From: Oxalobacteraceae sp. CFBP 8761
GTDB lineage: Bacteria > Pseudomonadota > Gammaproteobacteria > Burkholderiales > Burkholderiaceae_D
DNA length: 64,000 nucleotides
Assembly (NCBI GenBank): GCA_014841595.1
Contig: JACYUE010000001.1
Span: forward strand, 1,228,996-1,292,995
Direction: 5' to 3'
Under the pieces are notes generated by a model that was not told the origin of the DNA, did not search any database, and was given only the letters and a program-made list of their open reading frames with translations. Numbering within the stretch: position 1 is the stretch's first letter; every line of letters begins with the position of its first letter. This document shows, one piece after another, positions 51,603 through 61,829 of the stretch. Position numbers and translations under genes: made by a program.

Positions 51603-53705
51603 TTGACCGACCATCTCCCTGTTCCCGGCCCTGCCGCAGAGCCGGCCGGGACGGCTGGGTCGGCCACTGGCGCCGTGGAAGCACATTCCGCCGCGTCGAC
51701 CGACTCTGCTACCCCTGCCGGCAAGTACGACGCTGACCTCGACCGCCTGTTCGGTGCGGGCGGCCCGCTCGCGCCCGCCGTCGGCACCTTCAAGCCACGC
51801 CAGGCCCAGACCGAGATGGCCAAGGCCGTCGCCCACGCCATCGACAACCAGCAAGTGCTCATGGCCGAGGCCGGTACGGGCACCGGCAAGACCTTCGCCT
51901 ACCTGGTCCCGGCGCTGCTGTGGGGCGGCAAGACGATCGTCTCGACCGGCACCAAGAACCTGCAGGACCAGTTGTTCATGCGCGATATCCCGACCATCCG
52001 CGCCGCGCTGCGCGCACCGGTCTCGGTGGCGCTGCTCAAGGGCCGCTCGAACTACGTCTGCCATTTCCATCTCGAGCGCACGCTGCAGAATGGCCGTCTG
52101 ACGTCGCGCGATGACGTCGGCCACCTGCGCGAAATTTCGCGCTTCATCAAAATGACCAACTCGGGCGACAAGGCCGAGCTGGCCAAGGTGCCCGAAACCG
52201 CCACGGTCTGGAACCTCGTCACGTCCACGCGCGACACCTGCATGGGCGCCGAATGCCAGTACTACCAGGACTGTTTCGTCATGAAGGCCCGGCGCGAAGC
52301 GCAGCAGGCCGACATCGTCGTCGTCAACCACCACCTGTTCTTTGCCGATGTGGCCCTCAAGGACACCGGCGTGGCCGAGCTGCTGCCGTCGGCCAACACC
52401 ATCATCTTCGATGAGGCGCACCAGCTGCCCGACACGGCGACGCTGTTCTTCGGCCAGTCGGTGTCGACCTCGCAGGTGCTCGAACTGTGCCGTGACGTGC
52501 TGGCCGAAGGCCTGGCGCATGCGCGCGGTGGCCCGGACTGGGCCAAGGTGGTGACCGTGGTCGAGAAAGCGGCGCGCGACCTGCGCCTGGCGTTTGGTGA
52601 AGGCAATCTGCGCCTGTCGCTGCCGCAGATCATGCCCACGTCGCAGTTCTTCCCGGCGCTCGACAAGCTCAAGGCCGAGCTGGCGGGGATGATCACCGTG
52701 CTCGAAGAAAACGCCGCGCGCGCCGAAACGATCGAAGCCTGCCGCGTGCGGGCGCACGACCTGGCCGCCGCCATCGACGGCTGGAAGCCCGACGCCAAGG
52801 CCCCTGCCGCTGAGCAGGCGGTACTGTGGGCCGAAGCGTTCGCGTCGTCGCTGCAGTTGCACAAGACGCCGCTGTCGATCGCACCGATCTTCTCCAACCA
52901 GCGCGAAGGCACGCCGCGCAGCTGGATCTTCACGTCGGCAACGCTGGCAGTCAAAAACGACTTCAAGCATTTCTCCGACCAGCTTGGGCTGACGGGGGAG
53001 CCGGCCAAGACATGGCCGAGCCCGTTCGACTACGTGAACCAGGGCTTGCTGTACGTGCCGACCGGCTTGCCGGAACCGCAGGCCGCCGTCTACACCGATG
53101 CTGTCGTCGATGCCGCGCTGCCGGTGATCAAGGCCGCTGGCGGGCGCACGTTCTTCCTGTGCACGACGATTCGCGCCGTGAACAAGGTGGCGGAACGCCT
53201 GCGGGTGGAGTTTGCCGAGCGCGGCTGGGATTTCCCACTGTTCGTGCAGGGCGAGCGGGGCCGCACTGAATTGCTCGATTCGTTCCGCACCGCCGGCAAT
53301 GCCGTGCTGGTGGGCAGCCAGAGCTTCTGGGAAGGCGTCGATGTCCGCGGCGATGCGCTGTCGCTCGTGATCATCGACAAGCTGCCGTTCGCACCGCCGG
53401 ACGATCCGGTGCTGGCCGCGCGTATCGAGGTCATGGAAAAGCAGGGGCTCAACGGCTTCATGCACCACCAGTTGCCCGAGGCGATCATCACGCTCAAGCA
53501 GGGGGCAGGGCGCCTGATCCGCGACGTCGACGACCGGGGCGTGTTGATGATCTGCGACCCGCGCCTCATCACCAAGCCGTACGGACGCCGCATCTGGCAG
53601 AGCCTGCCGTCGTTCAAGCGCACGCGGGTGCAGGAAGACGTGCTGCGCTTCTTCGATCCGGCGGCAGCAGAGGACGATGACAGCGGCGTCGGCACGGATG
53701 CTTGA
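51603..53705 (+). CDS. DinG/YoaA-family ATP-dependent DNA helicase
   Basis: 700 residues. XPD-like superfamily 2 helicase: Walker A AEAGTGTGKTFAYLVPALLW, iron-sulfur Cys cluster region (NYVCHF... CMGAECQYYQDC), DEAH box TIIFDEAHQLPD, and C-terminal motifs VGSQSFWEGVDVRGDALSLV and IITLKQGAGRLIRDVDDRGV. The start is TTG 51603, as no ATG lies before the conserved region; the first 40 residues are low complexity. Likely role in unwinding R-loops or repair intermediates. Confidence 0.9.
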   Translation: MTDHLPVPGPAAEPAGTAGSATGAVEAHSAASTDSATPAGKYDADLDRLFGAGGPLAPAVGTFKPRQAQTEMAKAVAHAIDNQQVLMAEAGTGTGKTFAYLVPALLWGGKTIVSTGTKNLQDQLFMRDIPTIRAALRAPVSVALLKGRSNYVCHFHLERTLQNGRLTSRDDVGHLREISRFIKMTNSGDKAELAKVPETATVWNLVTSTRDTCMGAECQYYQDCFVMKARREAQQADIVVVNHHLFFADVALKDTGVAELLPSANTIIFDEAHQLPDTATLFFGQSVSTSQVLELCRDVLAEGLAHARGGPDWAKVVTVVEKAARDLRLAFGEGNLRLSLPQIMPTSQFFPALDKLKAELAGMITVLEENAARAETIEACRVRAHDLAAAIDGWKPDAKAPAAEQAVLWAEAFASSLQLHKTPLSIAPIFSNQREGTPRSWIFTSATLAVKNDFKHFSDQLGLTGEPAKTWPSPFDYVNQGLLYVPTGLPEPQAAVYTDAVVDAALPVIKAAGGRTFFLCTTIRAVNKVAERLRVEFAERGWDFPLFVQGERGRTELLDSFRTAGNAVLVGSQSFWEGVDVRGDALSLVIIDKLPFAPPDDPVLAARIEVMEKQGLNGFMHHQLPEAIITLKQGAGRLIRDVDDRGVLMICDPRLITKPYGRRIWQSLPSFKRTRVQEDVLRFFDPAAAEDDDSGVGTDA

Positions 53706-53889
53706 ACCTCAGCCCGGGAGCGTGGTTGTTCGGCTGCTGCCGCTCTTGCCACGCTGCTTGTCAATTCGATAAGACATCCTTCCTGGTGGCGTGTCAAAGC
53801 GGCATCCAGCGTCTCGGATCATGAAATCCGGCCGCATTTTTCCGCCACCAGGTGTCGATACAAGCGTTGCTTCAGGTAAAATCGCCTCC

Positions 53890-54639
53890 ATGCGGATACT
53901 GATTAGCAACGACGATGGCTATCTCGCGCCTGGCATCCAGGCGCTGGCGGACGCGCTCGCGCCAATCGCCGAGATCGTTGTCGTCGCGCCCGACAGCAAC
54001 CGCTCGGGCGCATCCAACTCGCTGACACTCGACCGTCCCCTGTCGGTCCACAAGGCGGCCAACGGCTTTTACTTCACCAATGGCACGCCGACCGATTGCG
54101 TGCACATCGCGCTGACCGGGATGTCCGACGCGCTGCCCGACCTCGTGGTTTCCGGCATCAACAATGGCCAGAACATGGGCGACGACACGCTGTATTCCGG
54201 CACCGTGGCTGCGGCCACCGAAGCGTATCTGTTCGGCGTGCCGGCCATCGCGTTTTCTCAGGTCAACAGCGGCTGGGCCCACGTGGACGATGCGGCCCGC
54301 GTGGCACGCGACATCGTCGAGCGCTTCGCGGCGGGCGGGTTTGCCGCCTTGCCGTCGCCGTTCCTGCTCAACGTGAACATCCCGAACCTGCCGTACGAGC
54401 AGATCGGCCCGCTGACGCCGGCCCGCCTTGGCCGCCGCCACCAGGCCGAACCCGTCATCCGCGCCCAGGATCCGCGCGGGCGCGAGATCTTCTGGATCGG
54501 CGCGCCCGGCGCCTGCCTCGATGCGGGCGAGGGCACCGATTTTCACGCCACGTCACAGGGGCGGGTGTCGATCACGCCGCTGCAGATTGACCTCACCCAC
54601 AAGACCCAGCTCGATCTGCTGGCTGGAGCCTTGCCATGA
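53890..54639 (+). CDS. surE: 5'/3'-nucleotidase SurE
   Basis: 249 residues. [20 protein letters not shown] carries the metal-binding Asp pair; [49 protein letters not shown] and [18 protein letters not shown] are family motifs. ATG 53890 is the conserved start; the upstream in-frame extension is not conserved. First gene of surE-pcm-nlpD-rpoS; its stop overlaps pcm by 4 bp. Confidence 0.96.
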   Translation: MRILISNDDGYLAPGIQALADALAPIAEIVVVAPDSNRSGASNSLTLDRPLSVHKAANGFYFTNGTPTDCVHIALTGMSDALPDLVVSGINNGQNMGDDTLYSGTVAAATEAYLFGVPAIAFSQVNSGWAHVDDAARVARDIVERFAAGGFAALPSPFLLNVNIPNLPYEQIGPLTPARLGRRHQAEPVIRAQDPRGREIFWIGAPGACLDAGEGTDFHATSQGRVSITPLQIDLTHKTQLDLLAGALP

Positions 54640-55484
54640 AGGACGCGCGTCCGAACTTCCCGTTGCCCCTCTCATCGACGACCAGCGGCATGCGCAAGCC
54701 CGGCGCGCCAGCGCCGGTGTTCACGCCACAGACCGCGACCCGCAACGCCGCCAGCGGCAGCAAGGCGCCGCCGGAGGCCGGCCCGGCCGCACGCGCGCCT
54801 GGCTATGTGCAGGCCGCGACCGGTGCGCCGACCGCCCAGCGTTCGGACCTGGCTGCCACCGAAGCGGTGCGCCGCGCGATGGTCACGCGCATCGCGCGCC
54901 AGGGCGTCAACGATCCGCAGGTGCTGCGCGCCATGGAAATCGTGCCGCGCCATCTGTTCCTCGAGCCCGCGATGTCGGGCCAGGCATATGTCGATGCCTC
55001 GCTGCCGATCGGCCATCAGCAGACAATGTCGCAGCCCTACATCGTGGCGCGCATGATCGACATGATGTGCGCTGGCCGCAAGCTCGAACGCGTGCTGGAG
55101 ATCGGCACGGGCTGCGGCTATCAGGCCGTGGTGCTGTCGTTCGTCGCAAAGGACGTGTATTCAATCGAGCGCATCAAGGCGCTGCACGAGCTTGCCAAAA
55201 CCAATCTGCGCCCGATGCGCATATCGAACCTGCGTTTGCAGTATGGCGATGGTATGTTAGGCTTGCCGCAGGTGGCGCCGTTCGACGGTATCATTCTCGC
55301 GGCCGCCGGCCTCGATGTGCCGCGCGCGCTGCTTGAGCAGCTGGCCATCGGTGCGCATCTGGTCGCGCCCGTTGGCGCCGAGGTGCAGCACCTGCACCGC
55401 ATAACCCGCACCGGCAAGGCCGAGTGGACCAGCGAAACGCTGGAAGCGTGCCACTTCGTGCCCCTGCGCCCGGGCACCATCTAA
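54636..55484 (+). CDS. pcm: Protein-L-isoaspartate O-methyltransferase
   Basis: 282 residues. SAM-binding signature [20 protein letters not shown], plus [40 protein letters not shown] and [20 protein letters not shown]. The first 65 or so residues are a low-complexity Pro/Ala extension not present in the short E. coli enzyme. It repairs isoaspartyl damage in proteins. Coupled to surE by an ATGA overlap. Confidence 0.94.
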   Translation: MKDARPNFPLPLSSTTSGMRKPGAPAPVFTPQTATRNAASGSKAPPEAGPAARAPGYVQAATGAPTAQRSDLAATEAVRRAMVTRIARQGVNDPQVLRAMEIVPRHLFLEPAMSGQAYVDASLPIGHQQTMSQPYIVARMIDMMCAGRKLERVLEIGTGCGYQAVVLSFVAKDVYSIERIKALHELAKTNLRPMRISNLRLQYGDGMLGLPQVAPFDGIILAAAGLDVPRALLEQLAIGAHLVAPVGAEVQHLHRITRTGKAEWTSETLEACHFVPLRPGTI

Positions 55485-55531
55485 TTTCAATCTGGGCCGC
55501 CAGGCCCGCAGTACGCCGACAAGACTAAAGA

Positions 55532-56416
55532 ATGCCAATGACACAAGCACCGCGTTTCGCCCTCCTGACGATCATCATCGGCCTCGTTGCCGGCTGTTCC
55601 ACCACGACCCGCCAGGCGCCCGTCGTCGAGCGCGGTACCGCACCCGTCCAGACCCGCCCGGCCCCGGTGCGCGTCGATGATACCCCCAAGCACGACGAGC
55701 GCGGCATGTACACCGTGCGCAAGGGCGACACGCTGCTGCGCATCGCCTTCGACTTCGGCCAGAACTACCGCGACCTGGTGGACTGGAACAAGCTGGCCAA
55801 TCCGGACGACATCAAGGTCGGCCAGGTGCTGCGCGTGAGCCCGCCGGGCGGGGAGCGCACGGCCAACGTCCAGACCCAGCCGATTCCGATGCCGCCGGCC
55901 GCCAGCGCGCCGCGCAAGACCGAGCCGCGCGTCGACAAGAAGCCAGCCACCGAGACCACGGTGGCCGATACGCGCCCGAGCGTCCCGGCTGTCACGCCGG
56001 TCGTGCCGGCAGCGCCAGCAGCCCCGGTTGCCGGTGCAAGCGACGAAGCGCGCCTGAGCTGGATGTGGCCATCGGAAGGGCGCGTCATCGCCACCTTCGA
56101 CGACGGCCGCAACAAGGGCCTGGACATCGCCGGCAGGGCTGGCCAGCCCGTGGTGGCCGCCGGTTCCGGCAAGGTCATGTACGCTGGCAGCGGGATTCGC
56201 GGTTATGGTAACCTCGTCATCGTCAAGCATAGCAACAGCCTGTTGTCGGCCTACGCGCACAATCGCAAGATTGTCGTGAAGGAAGGCGACAACGTGGCCA
56301 AGGGCCAACTGATCGCCGAAATGGGCGATTCCGACGCCGACCTGGTCAAGCTGCACTTCGAAATTCGCCAGCAGGGCAAGCCGGTCGACCCGACGAGGTT
56401 CCTGCCCGTTCGATAG
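55532..56416 (+). CDS. nlpD: NlpD-like murein hydrolase activator lipoprotein
   Basis: 294 residues. Lipobox LVAGC (Cys about 22), a LysM domain (MYTVRKGDTLLRIAFDFGQN, WNKLANPDDIKVGQVLRV), a Pro/Ala linker and a C-terminal M23/LytM domain (GRVIATFDDGRNKGLDIAGR ... LLSAYAHNRKIVVKEG ... DLVKLHFEIRQQGKPVDPTR). The first zinc-ligand His of active M23 enzymes is Asn here (NKGLD), so it is probably a non-catalytic activator of an amidase. In this gene order the rpoS promoter is often inside nlpD. Confidence 0.94.
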   Translation: MPMTQAPRFALLTIIIGLVAGCSTTTRQAPVVERGTAPVQTRPAPVRVDDTPKHDERGMYTVRKGDTLLRIAFDFGQNYRDLVDWNKLANPDDIKVGQVLRVSPPGGERTANVQTQPIPMPPAASAPRKTEPRVDKKPATETTVADTRPSVPAVTPVVPAAPAAPVAGASDEARLSWMWPSEGRVIATFDDGRNKGLDIAGRAGQPVVAAGSGKVMYAGSGIRGYGNLVIVKHSNSLLSAYAHNRKIVVKEGDNVAKGQLIAEMGDSDADLVKLHFEIRQQGKPVDPTRFLPVR

Positions 56417-56422
56417 GATGGT

Positions 56423-57418
56423 ATGACACAGCCGCCGCACTCGCTCGATTCGCAGGACACCGACGAGTTTCCGGATGACCCGGAAAGCGAGCCGGTGGCT
56501 GCTGCGGGCGACGGCGAGCCACTGGCGGTTGCCGTCGTCGTCGATACGGTCGACGAGCTGCGCAAGGTCTTGCAGGCCGAGCTCGCGACCGATACCACCC
56601 AGCATTACCTGAACCAGATCGGCACCCGCGCGTTGCTCACCCACGCCGAGGAAGTCCATTTTTCCACGCTGGCCAAGGCGGGGGACTTCGGCGCGCGCCA
56701 GACGATGATCGAGCACAATCTGCGCCTGGTCGTCTCGATCGCCAAGCATTACATCAATCGCGGCGTGGTGCTGCTCGACCTGATCGAGGAAGGCAATATT
56801 GGCCTGATGCGCGCGATCGACAAGTTCGAGCCCGAGCGGGGCTTTCGTTTCTCGACCTACGCCACCTGGTGGATTCGCCAGAGCATCGAGCGCGCGATCA
56901 TGAACCAGGCGCGCACGGTGCGCTTGCCCGTGCACATGGTGCGTGAACTCAACGGCGTGCTGCGTGCCAAATATCACCTCGAAGCGCAAACCCACGACGG
57001 CAAGGAAGCCTCGAGCGAGGATATCGCCAGCCTGGTCGGCCGTCCGGTCGAGGAGGTGCAAGACATCCTGATGCTGTCCGAACATCCTACTTCGCTCGAC
57101 GCGCCGCTCGACAACGATCCGCAATCGAGCCTGATGGACGTGCTGCCCGATGACGGCGAGAGCAGCCCCGACGCCCATGCCGAGCAGCAGGAAGCCGCGC
57201 TCTTGGTGCGCGACTGGCTGGCGCGCCTGCCTGACAAGCAGCGCCTGGTCGTCACGCGCCGCTTCGGCCTGGACAACGACGAGCCGGCCACGCTCGAGAC
57301 GCTGGCCGACGAGCTGGGTGTCACGCGCGAGCGGGTGCGCCAGATCCAGCAGGAAGCGCTCGTGAAACTCAAGCGGGCGATGGCCGCCCGTGGCGTGGTC
57401 CGCGACGCGCTGTTATGA
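56423..57418 (+). CDS. rpoS: RNA polymerase sigma factor RpoS
   Basis: 331 residues. Region 1.2/2.1 ([40 protein letters not shown]), region 2.3-2.4 ([20 protein letters not shown]), region 3 ([20 protein letters not shown]) and region 4.2 helix-turn-helix ([20 protein letters not shown]). The acidic N-terminal extension is longer than in E. coli. It follows nlpD by 6 bp. Stationary-phase and stress sigma factor. Confidence 0.96.
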   Translation: MTQPPHSLDSQDTDEFPDDPESEPVAAAGDGEPLAVAVVVDTVDELRKVLQAELATDTTQHYLNQIGTRALLTHAEEVHFSTLAKAGDFGARQTMIEHNLRLVVSIAKHYINRGVVLLDLIEEGNIGLMRAIDKFEPERGFRFSTYATWWIRQSIERAIMNQARTVRLPVHMVRELNGVLRAKYHLEAQTHDGKEASSEDIASLVGRPVEEVQDILMLSEHPTSLDAPLDNDPQSSLMDVLPDDGESSPDAHAEQQEAALLVRDWLARLPDKQRLVVTRRFGLDNDEPATLETLADELGVTRERVRQIQQEALVKLKRAMAARGVVRDALL

Positions 57419-57531
57419 ACCATCGGGGCAGGTTGTAGCGCCTCATCGGTTTCCTTGCTATCATGCGCGCGCCTGTGCGGCCGCGCCGCCAGCGCATCCT
57501 CCCCTCGACGCTCACTCCTTTCTGATCGCCC

Positions 57532-58902
57532 ATGCACGACATTTTCATCGACATCAAATCCCTCGACATGGACGGGCGCGGCGTTGGCCACCTCGAGAAC
57601 GCCGACGGCTCGCCCGGTAAAGTCGTCTTCGTCGAAGGCGCGCTGCCGGGCGAGCGCGTCAGCTACGAGACGCTCAAGAAAAAGAAGAACTGGGAAGCGG
57701 GCCGCATGGTCACGCTGCAGCGCGCGTCGTCCATGCGGGTCGAGCCGAAATGCATCCACTTCGGTTACTGCGGCGGCTGCTCGATGCAGCACCTGGAACC
57801 GGGCGCGCAGGTCGCGATGAAGCAGCGCGTGCTCGAAGATAACCTCAAGCACATCGCCAAGGTAAAGGCCGAGACCATCCTGCGGCCGATGTACGGCCCG
57901 ACCTGGGATTACCGTTACCGCGCGCGCCTGTCGGTGCGTAATGTGCCGAAGAAAAACACGGTGATGGTGGGCTTTCACGAGAAAGCCTCGGCGCTGGTGG
58001 CCGACATCGTCACCTGCGAGATCCTGCCCGACCACGTCGCGCGCCTGATCGTGCCGCTGCGCGATCTGATCGCAGCGCTGTCGGTCATCGACCATGTGCC
58101 GCAGATCGAGCTGGCGATCGGCGAAGAATCGACCGTGCTGGTGCTGCGCATCATGGCGCCGCTCAGCCGCAAGGACGAAACGCTGCTCAAGGCATTCGCC
58201 GACACATGGAAGATCCACTGGTGGCTGCAGCCGAAGGGGCCCGATTCGGCGCATCCGTACTATCCGCTGGGCACCGACCTGTACTACACGCTGCCCGAAT
58301 TCGGCATCCGCATGCCGTTCAAGCCGACCGACTTCACGCAGGTCAACCACCAGATCAACCGCGTGCTGGTCTCGAAGGCGCTGCGCCTGCTCGACGTGCA
58401 GCCGACCGACCGCGTGGCCGACCTGTTCTGCGGCCTGGGAAACTTCACGCTGCCGCTGGCAACCCAGGCGCGCGAGGTGGTCGGCATCGAAGGCAGCACC
58501 GCGCTGACCGAGCGCGCACTGGACAATGCCCGCGCCAATGGCCTGGCGGCCAAAACGTCATTCTCGACCCGCAACCTGTTCGACGTGACCAAAGAAGACC
58601 TCGTGGCGCTGGGCCGGTTCGACCGCATGCTGATCGACCCGCCCCGCGATGGCGCGATGGCGCTGGCGCAGTCGCTGGCCGAGCTGCGCACCACCCACGA
58701 GCACCTGATGCCGCAGCGGATCGTGTACGTCTCGTGCAGCCCGTCGACACTGGCGCGCGACGCCGGCATCCTCGTGCACGAAGCCGGCTACGTGATGACG
58801 AAGGCAGGCGTCGTCAACATGTTCCCGCACACCTCGCACGTAGAATCCATCGGCGTGTTCGAGCTGGGCGAAAAGCCAGCCCCAGCAGAAGAATGGATCT
58901 GA
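57532..58902 (+). CDS. rlmD: 23S rRNA (uracil-1939-C5)-methyltransferase RlmD
   Basis: 456 residues. TRAM domain at the N-terminus (IKSLDMDGRGVGHLENADG), iron-sulfur Cys motif CIHFGYCGGCSMQH, SAM fold VADLFCGLGNFTLPLATQAR and catalytic motif VYVSCSPSTLARDAGIL with the nucleophile Cys, plus LIDPPRDGA. REP-like repeats begin 6 bp after its stop. Confidence 0.95.
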   Translation: MHDIFIDIKSLDMDGRGVGHLENADGSPGKVVFVEGALPGERVSYETLKKKKNWEAGRMVTLQRASSMRVEPKCIHFGYCGGCSMQHLEPGAQVAMKQRVLEDNLKHIAKVKAETILRPMYGPTWDYRYRARLSVRNVPKKNTVMVGFHEKASALVADIVTCEILPDHVARLIVPLRDLIAALSVIDHVPQIELAIGEESTVLVLRIMAPLSRKDETLLKAFADTWKIHWWLQPKGPDSAHPYYPLGTDLYYTLPEFGIRMPFKPTDFTQVNHQINRVLVSKALRLLDVQPTDRVADLFCGLGNFTLPLATQAREVVGIEGSTALTERALDNARANGLAAKTSFSTRNLFDVTKEDLVALGRFDRMLIDPPRDGAMALAQSLAELRTTHEHLMPQRIVYVSCSPSTLARDAGILVHEAGYVMTKAGVVNMFPHTSHVESIGVFELGEKPAPAEEWI

Positions 58903-58908
58903 AAAGCC

Positions 58909-59102
58909 GGGGTCAGGTCTGACATTCGGACACGAGCTCGACAGTCGGGCAGTGGAAGCTAGCCGGCATCGTGCCATGCTAATTTTGAGCGAGACACCGT
59001 TGGAGATGGCTAAGGCTGAGGTCGTGTCTGAATGTCAGACCTGACCCCGGCTGTGGAGGTGATCAAGGCTGAGCCCGTGTCCGAATGTCAGACCTGACCC
59101 CC
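58909..59102. repeat. REP-like cluster B (three arms)
   Basis: Arm B1 (58909-58939) reads GGGGTCAGGTCTGACATTCG, then GACACGAGCTC. Inverted arms B2 (59024-59048) and B3 (59077-59102) read GTGTC(T/C)GAATGTCAGACC, then TGACCCC. All match the arms at 36296-36434, including the GAGCTC-GTGTC junction. The layout B1 - 84 bp - inverted B2 - 28 bp - direct B3 is BIME-like. The core hairpin GTCAG-GT-CTGAC may act as an rlmD mRNA 3' end. Confidence 0.8.
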
Positions 59103-59124
59103 GCTTTTGGTAGGGAAGTGGGCG

Positions 59125-59154
59125 AAAAAAAACCGGCCAGTGGCCGGTTTTTTT
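59125..59154. terminator. Bidirectional terminator
   Basis: AAACCGGCCA and TGGCCGGTTT pair around a single G, with A-runs before and T-runs after. It serves both the plus strand (rlmD/REP side) and the minus-strand Bax-inhibitor gene, whose stop lies 18 bp away. Confidence 0.9.
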
Positions 59155-59171
59155 ATTGGGACGGAGGACGA

Positions 59172-59855
59172 TCAGTCGTCGCCGCCAATGATGCCCAGCA
59201 GGCGCAGCAGGCTGGAGAAGATGTTGAAGACGTTCAGGTAGATCGACAGCGTGGCGGTGACATAGTTGGTTTCGCCGCCGTTGACGATGCGCTGGACGTC
59301 ATACAGGATGAAGGCCGAGAAAATACCGATCGCCAGGATCGAGATCACGATCGACAGCACCGACATCTGCAGGAAGATGTTGGCGACGACCGCCAGCAGC
59401 AGCACGACGACACCGGCCATCAGCCAGCTGCCCATGCCCGAGAAATCGCGCTTGGTCGTGGTGGCGATGCTGGCCATCACGGCGAACACGATCGCGGTGC
59501 CGCCGAAGGCGGTCATGATCAGGCTACCGCCGTTCGAATAGTTCAGCGTGTGCGTCAGCAGCGGGGCCAGCATCAGGCCCATGAAGAACGTGAAGCCCAG
59601 CAGCAGGGCAACGCCCAGGCCCGAGTCCTTGTTCTTTTCAATCGCCCACATGAAGCCGAATGCGACTGCCATGAAGATCACGAAGCCGAGGATGCCGCTG
59701 AACAGCGCCACACCCATGGACACGCCAAGGAAGGCGCCTGCCACGGTCGGGATCATCGACAGCGCCAGCAACCAGTAAGTATTGCGTAGCACTTTGTTAC
59801 GCGAGGCCTGGCCACCTTTGGTCAGGTCGATGGTACTTTGGGTACTAGGATACAT
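59172..59855 (-). CDS. Bax inhibitor-1 / YccA family membrane protein
   Basis: 227 residues with seven predicted TM helices. Typical features: NKVLRNTYWLLALSMIPTVA at the N-terminus, GGTAIVFAVMASIATTTKRD, FILYDVQRIVNGGETNYVTA and SIYLNVFNIFSSLLRLLGII at the C-terminus. The YccA/YbhL group includes a modulator of FtsH and putative calcium-leak channels. ATG 59853-59855 behind a CGGAGG Shine-Dalgarno decides the start. Divergent from ndk. Confidence 0.93.
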   Translation of the reverse strand: MYPSTQSTIDLTKGGQASRNKVLRNTYWLLALSMIPTVAGAFLGVSMGVALFSGILGFVIFMAVAFGFMWAIEKNKDSGLGVALLLGFTFFMGLMLAPLLTHTLNYSNGGSLIMTAFGGTAIVFAVMASIATTTKRDFSGMGSWLMAGVVVLLLAVVANIFLQMSVLSIVISILAIGIFSAFILYDVQRIVNGGETNYVTATLSIYLNVFNIFSSLLRLLGIIGGDD

Positions 59856-60107
59856 AGTGCCTCCGGAGAAATGAATAACTGCAGGTACTGTACAGCAACT
59901 ACCTATCATCCTATAACACGTGACTTAAACGAGCATGAAGTTTGATCAAGAAGCTGGACGTAGATTTGCCGCCACTGTACCACCTTGCCGACCGCCACCG
60001 CAATATGAGCTTTTCGGGGCGGATATGGTAAAATTGAAGGTTAATTGAGTCCCAAAGTTTGTTTACATCGCTCAGTTCTAAACCTTTCATTTTATTGGAG
60101 TTTTCTC

Positions 60108-60533
60108 ATGGCAATCGAACGCACCCTGTCCATCATCAAGCCTGACGCAGTCGCAAAAAACGTGATCGGCAAAATCTACAGCCGTTTCGAAGAAGCTGGC
60201 CTGAAGATCGTCGCTGCACGCATGGTGCAACTGTCGCGCGCTGAAGCCGAAGGCTTCTACGCTGTGCACGCTGCACGTCCATTCTTCAAGGACCTGGTCG
60301 AGTTCATGATCTCGGGTCCAGTCATGGTCACCGCCCTCGAAGGCGAAGGCGCGATCCTGAAAAACCGCGACCTGATGGGTGCAACCGATCCAAAGAAAGC
60401 TGCCGCCGGCACCATCCGCGCTGACTTCGCTGATTCGATCGATGCCAACGCTGTTCACGGTTCGGACGCTGCCGAAACCGCTGCTGTGGAAATCGCTTAC
60501 TACTTCCCGGCACTGAACGTCTACTCGCGTTAA
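60108..60533 (+). CDS. ndk: Nucleoside diphosphate kinase
   Basis: 141 residues. [20 protein letters not shown] start, active-site [20 protein letters not shown] with the phosphorylated His, and [17 protein letters not shown]. It balances NTP pools. Starts at ATG 60108 behind TTGGAG; an upstream extension to 60045 is not conserved. Head of a run with rlmN, pilW, rodZ and ispG, a common betaproteobacterial order. Confidence 0.97.
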   Translation: MAIERTLSIIKPDAVAKNVIGKIYSRFEEAGLKIVAARMVQLSRAEAEGFYAVHAARPFFKDLVEFMISGPVMVTALEGEGAILKNRDLMGATDPKKAAAGTIRADFADSIDANAVHGSDAAETAAVEIAYYFPALNVYSR

Positions 60534-60550
60534 TTAGTAAGGGGGAGCGC

Positions 60551-60636
60551 AGTCCGGGCGCGCCCCGGAGCATTCTCCCCGGACTAATGCAATGAGTAAC
60601 CCGCTCGCCTGCGGCCAAGGGCTGACGCGAGCGGGT
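60551..60636 (+). other. Two long inverted repeats between ndk and rlmN
   Basis: AGTCCGGG (60551-60558) pairs with CCCGGACT (60578-60585), and ACCCGCTCGC (60599-60608) pairs with GCGAGCGGGT (60627-60636). No T-run follows either. The second ends 24 bp before rlmN. They may be mRNA processing or attenuation structures. Confidence 0.5.
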
Positions 60637-60659
60637 GCTGAAACTGAGGAATTTTTGCC

Positions 60660-61829
60660 ATGACGACGCTCACCAACCTGCTGGACCTCGATCCCGCGCA
60701 ACTCGTCGCTTATTGCGCCGACTTGGGTGAGAAGCCGTTCCGCGCCAAGCAACTCCAACGCTGGATTCACCAGTTTGGCGCCGCGGACTTCGACAGCATG
60801 ACCGACCTGGCCAAATCGCTGCGTGAAAAGCTGAGCACGCGCGCCGAAGTGCGCGCGCCAGCCATCGTCAGCGACAACACGTCCACCGACGGCACGCGCA
60901 AGTGGCTGGTCGATGTCGGCAATGGCAATGCGGTCGAAACCGTGTTCATCCCGGAAGAAAACCGCGGCACGCTGTGCATCTCCACGCAAGCCGGCTGCGC
61001 CGTCAACTGCCGCTTCTGCTCGACGGGCAAGCAGGGCTTCAACCGCAACCTGACAGTCGCCGAAATCATCGGCCAGCTGTGGATGGCCGAGTTCGAGCTG
61101 CGCCGCACCAAAGGCATCGAGCCGGGCCCGAAGGGCGAACGCCAGATCACCAATGTGGTGATGATGGGCATGGGCGAGCCGCTGCTGAACTACGAACCCA
61201 CCGTTACCGCGCTCAAGCTGATGCTCGACGATAACGCCTACGGCCTGTCGCGCCGCCGCGTGACCCTGTCGACCTCGGGCGTGGTGCCGAACATCGACAA
61301 GCTGTCGCAGGACGTGCCCGTGGCCATGGCCGTGTCGCTGCACGCGTCGAACGATGCGCTGCGCGATATCCTGGTGCCACTGAACAAGAAATACCCGCTG
61401 CGCGAACTGATGGCCGCCTGCAAGCGCTATCTCGAGTTTGCGCCACGCGATTTCATCACTTTTGAATACTGCATGCTCGACGGCTTCAACGACAGCGACG
61501 AGCACGCACGCGAACTGATCGCACTGGTCAACGACCCCGTCGTCGGCGTGAACTGCAAGTTCAACCTGATTCCGTTCAATCCGTTCCCCGAGTCCGGCCT
61601 GTTCCGCTCCAAGAATCCCCGCATCAAGGCGTTTGCCCAGGTGCTGATGGATGCCGGCATCGTCACCACCGTGCGCAAGACGCGCGGCGACGATATCGAC
61701 GCCGCCTGCGGCCAGCTGGCCGGTGAGGTCAAGGACCGCACCCGGGTAGTCGAGCGCATGGAAAAAATGGCCGAGTACCAGAAAAAGTTTGGCGCCGACT
61801 TCGGGCGCATCGTGGAGATCCCGACCTGA
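60660..61829 (+). CDS. rlmN: Dual-specificity RNA methyltransferase RlmN
   Basis: 389 residues. Radical-SAM motif [19 protein letters not shown] (CxxxCxxC), [35 protein letters not shown] and the second catalytic Cys region [20 protein letters not shown]. It methylates A2503 of 23S rRNA and A37 of some tRNAs. Its stop overlaps the pilW start by one base. Confidence 0.96.
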   Translation: MTTLTNLLDLDPAQLVAYCADLGEKPFRAKQLQRWIHQFGAADFDSMTDLAKSLREKLSTRAEVRAPAIVSDNTSTDGTRKWLVDVGNGNAVETVFIPEENRGTLCISTQAGCAVNCRFCSTGKQGFNRNLTVAEIIGQLWMAEFELRRTKGIEPGPKGERQITNVVMMGMGEPLLNYEPTVTALKLMLDDNAYGLSRRRVTLSTSGVVPNIDKLSQDVPVAMAVSLHASNDALRDILVPLNKKYPLRELMAACKRYLEFAPRDFITFEYCMLDGFNDSDEHARELIALVNDPVVGVNCKFNLIPFNPFPESGLFRSKNPRIKAFAQVLMDAGIVTTVRKTRGDDIDAACGQLAGEVKDRTRVVERMEKMAEYQKKFGADFGRIVEIPT

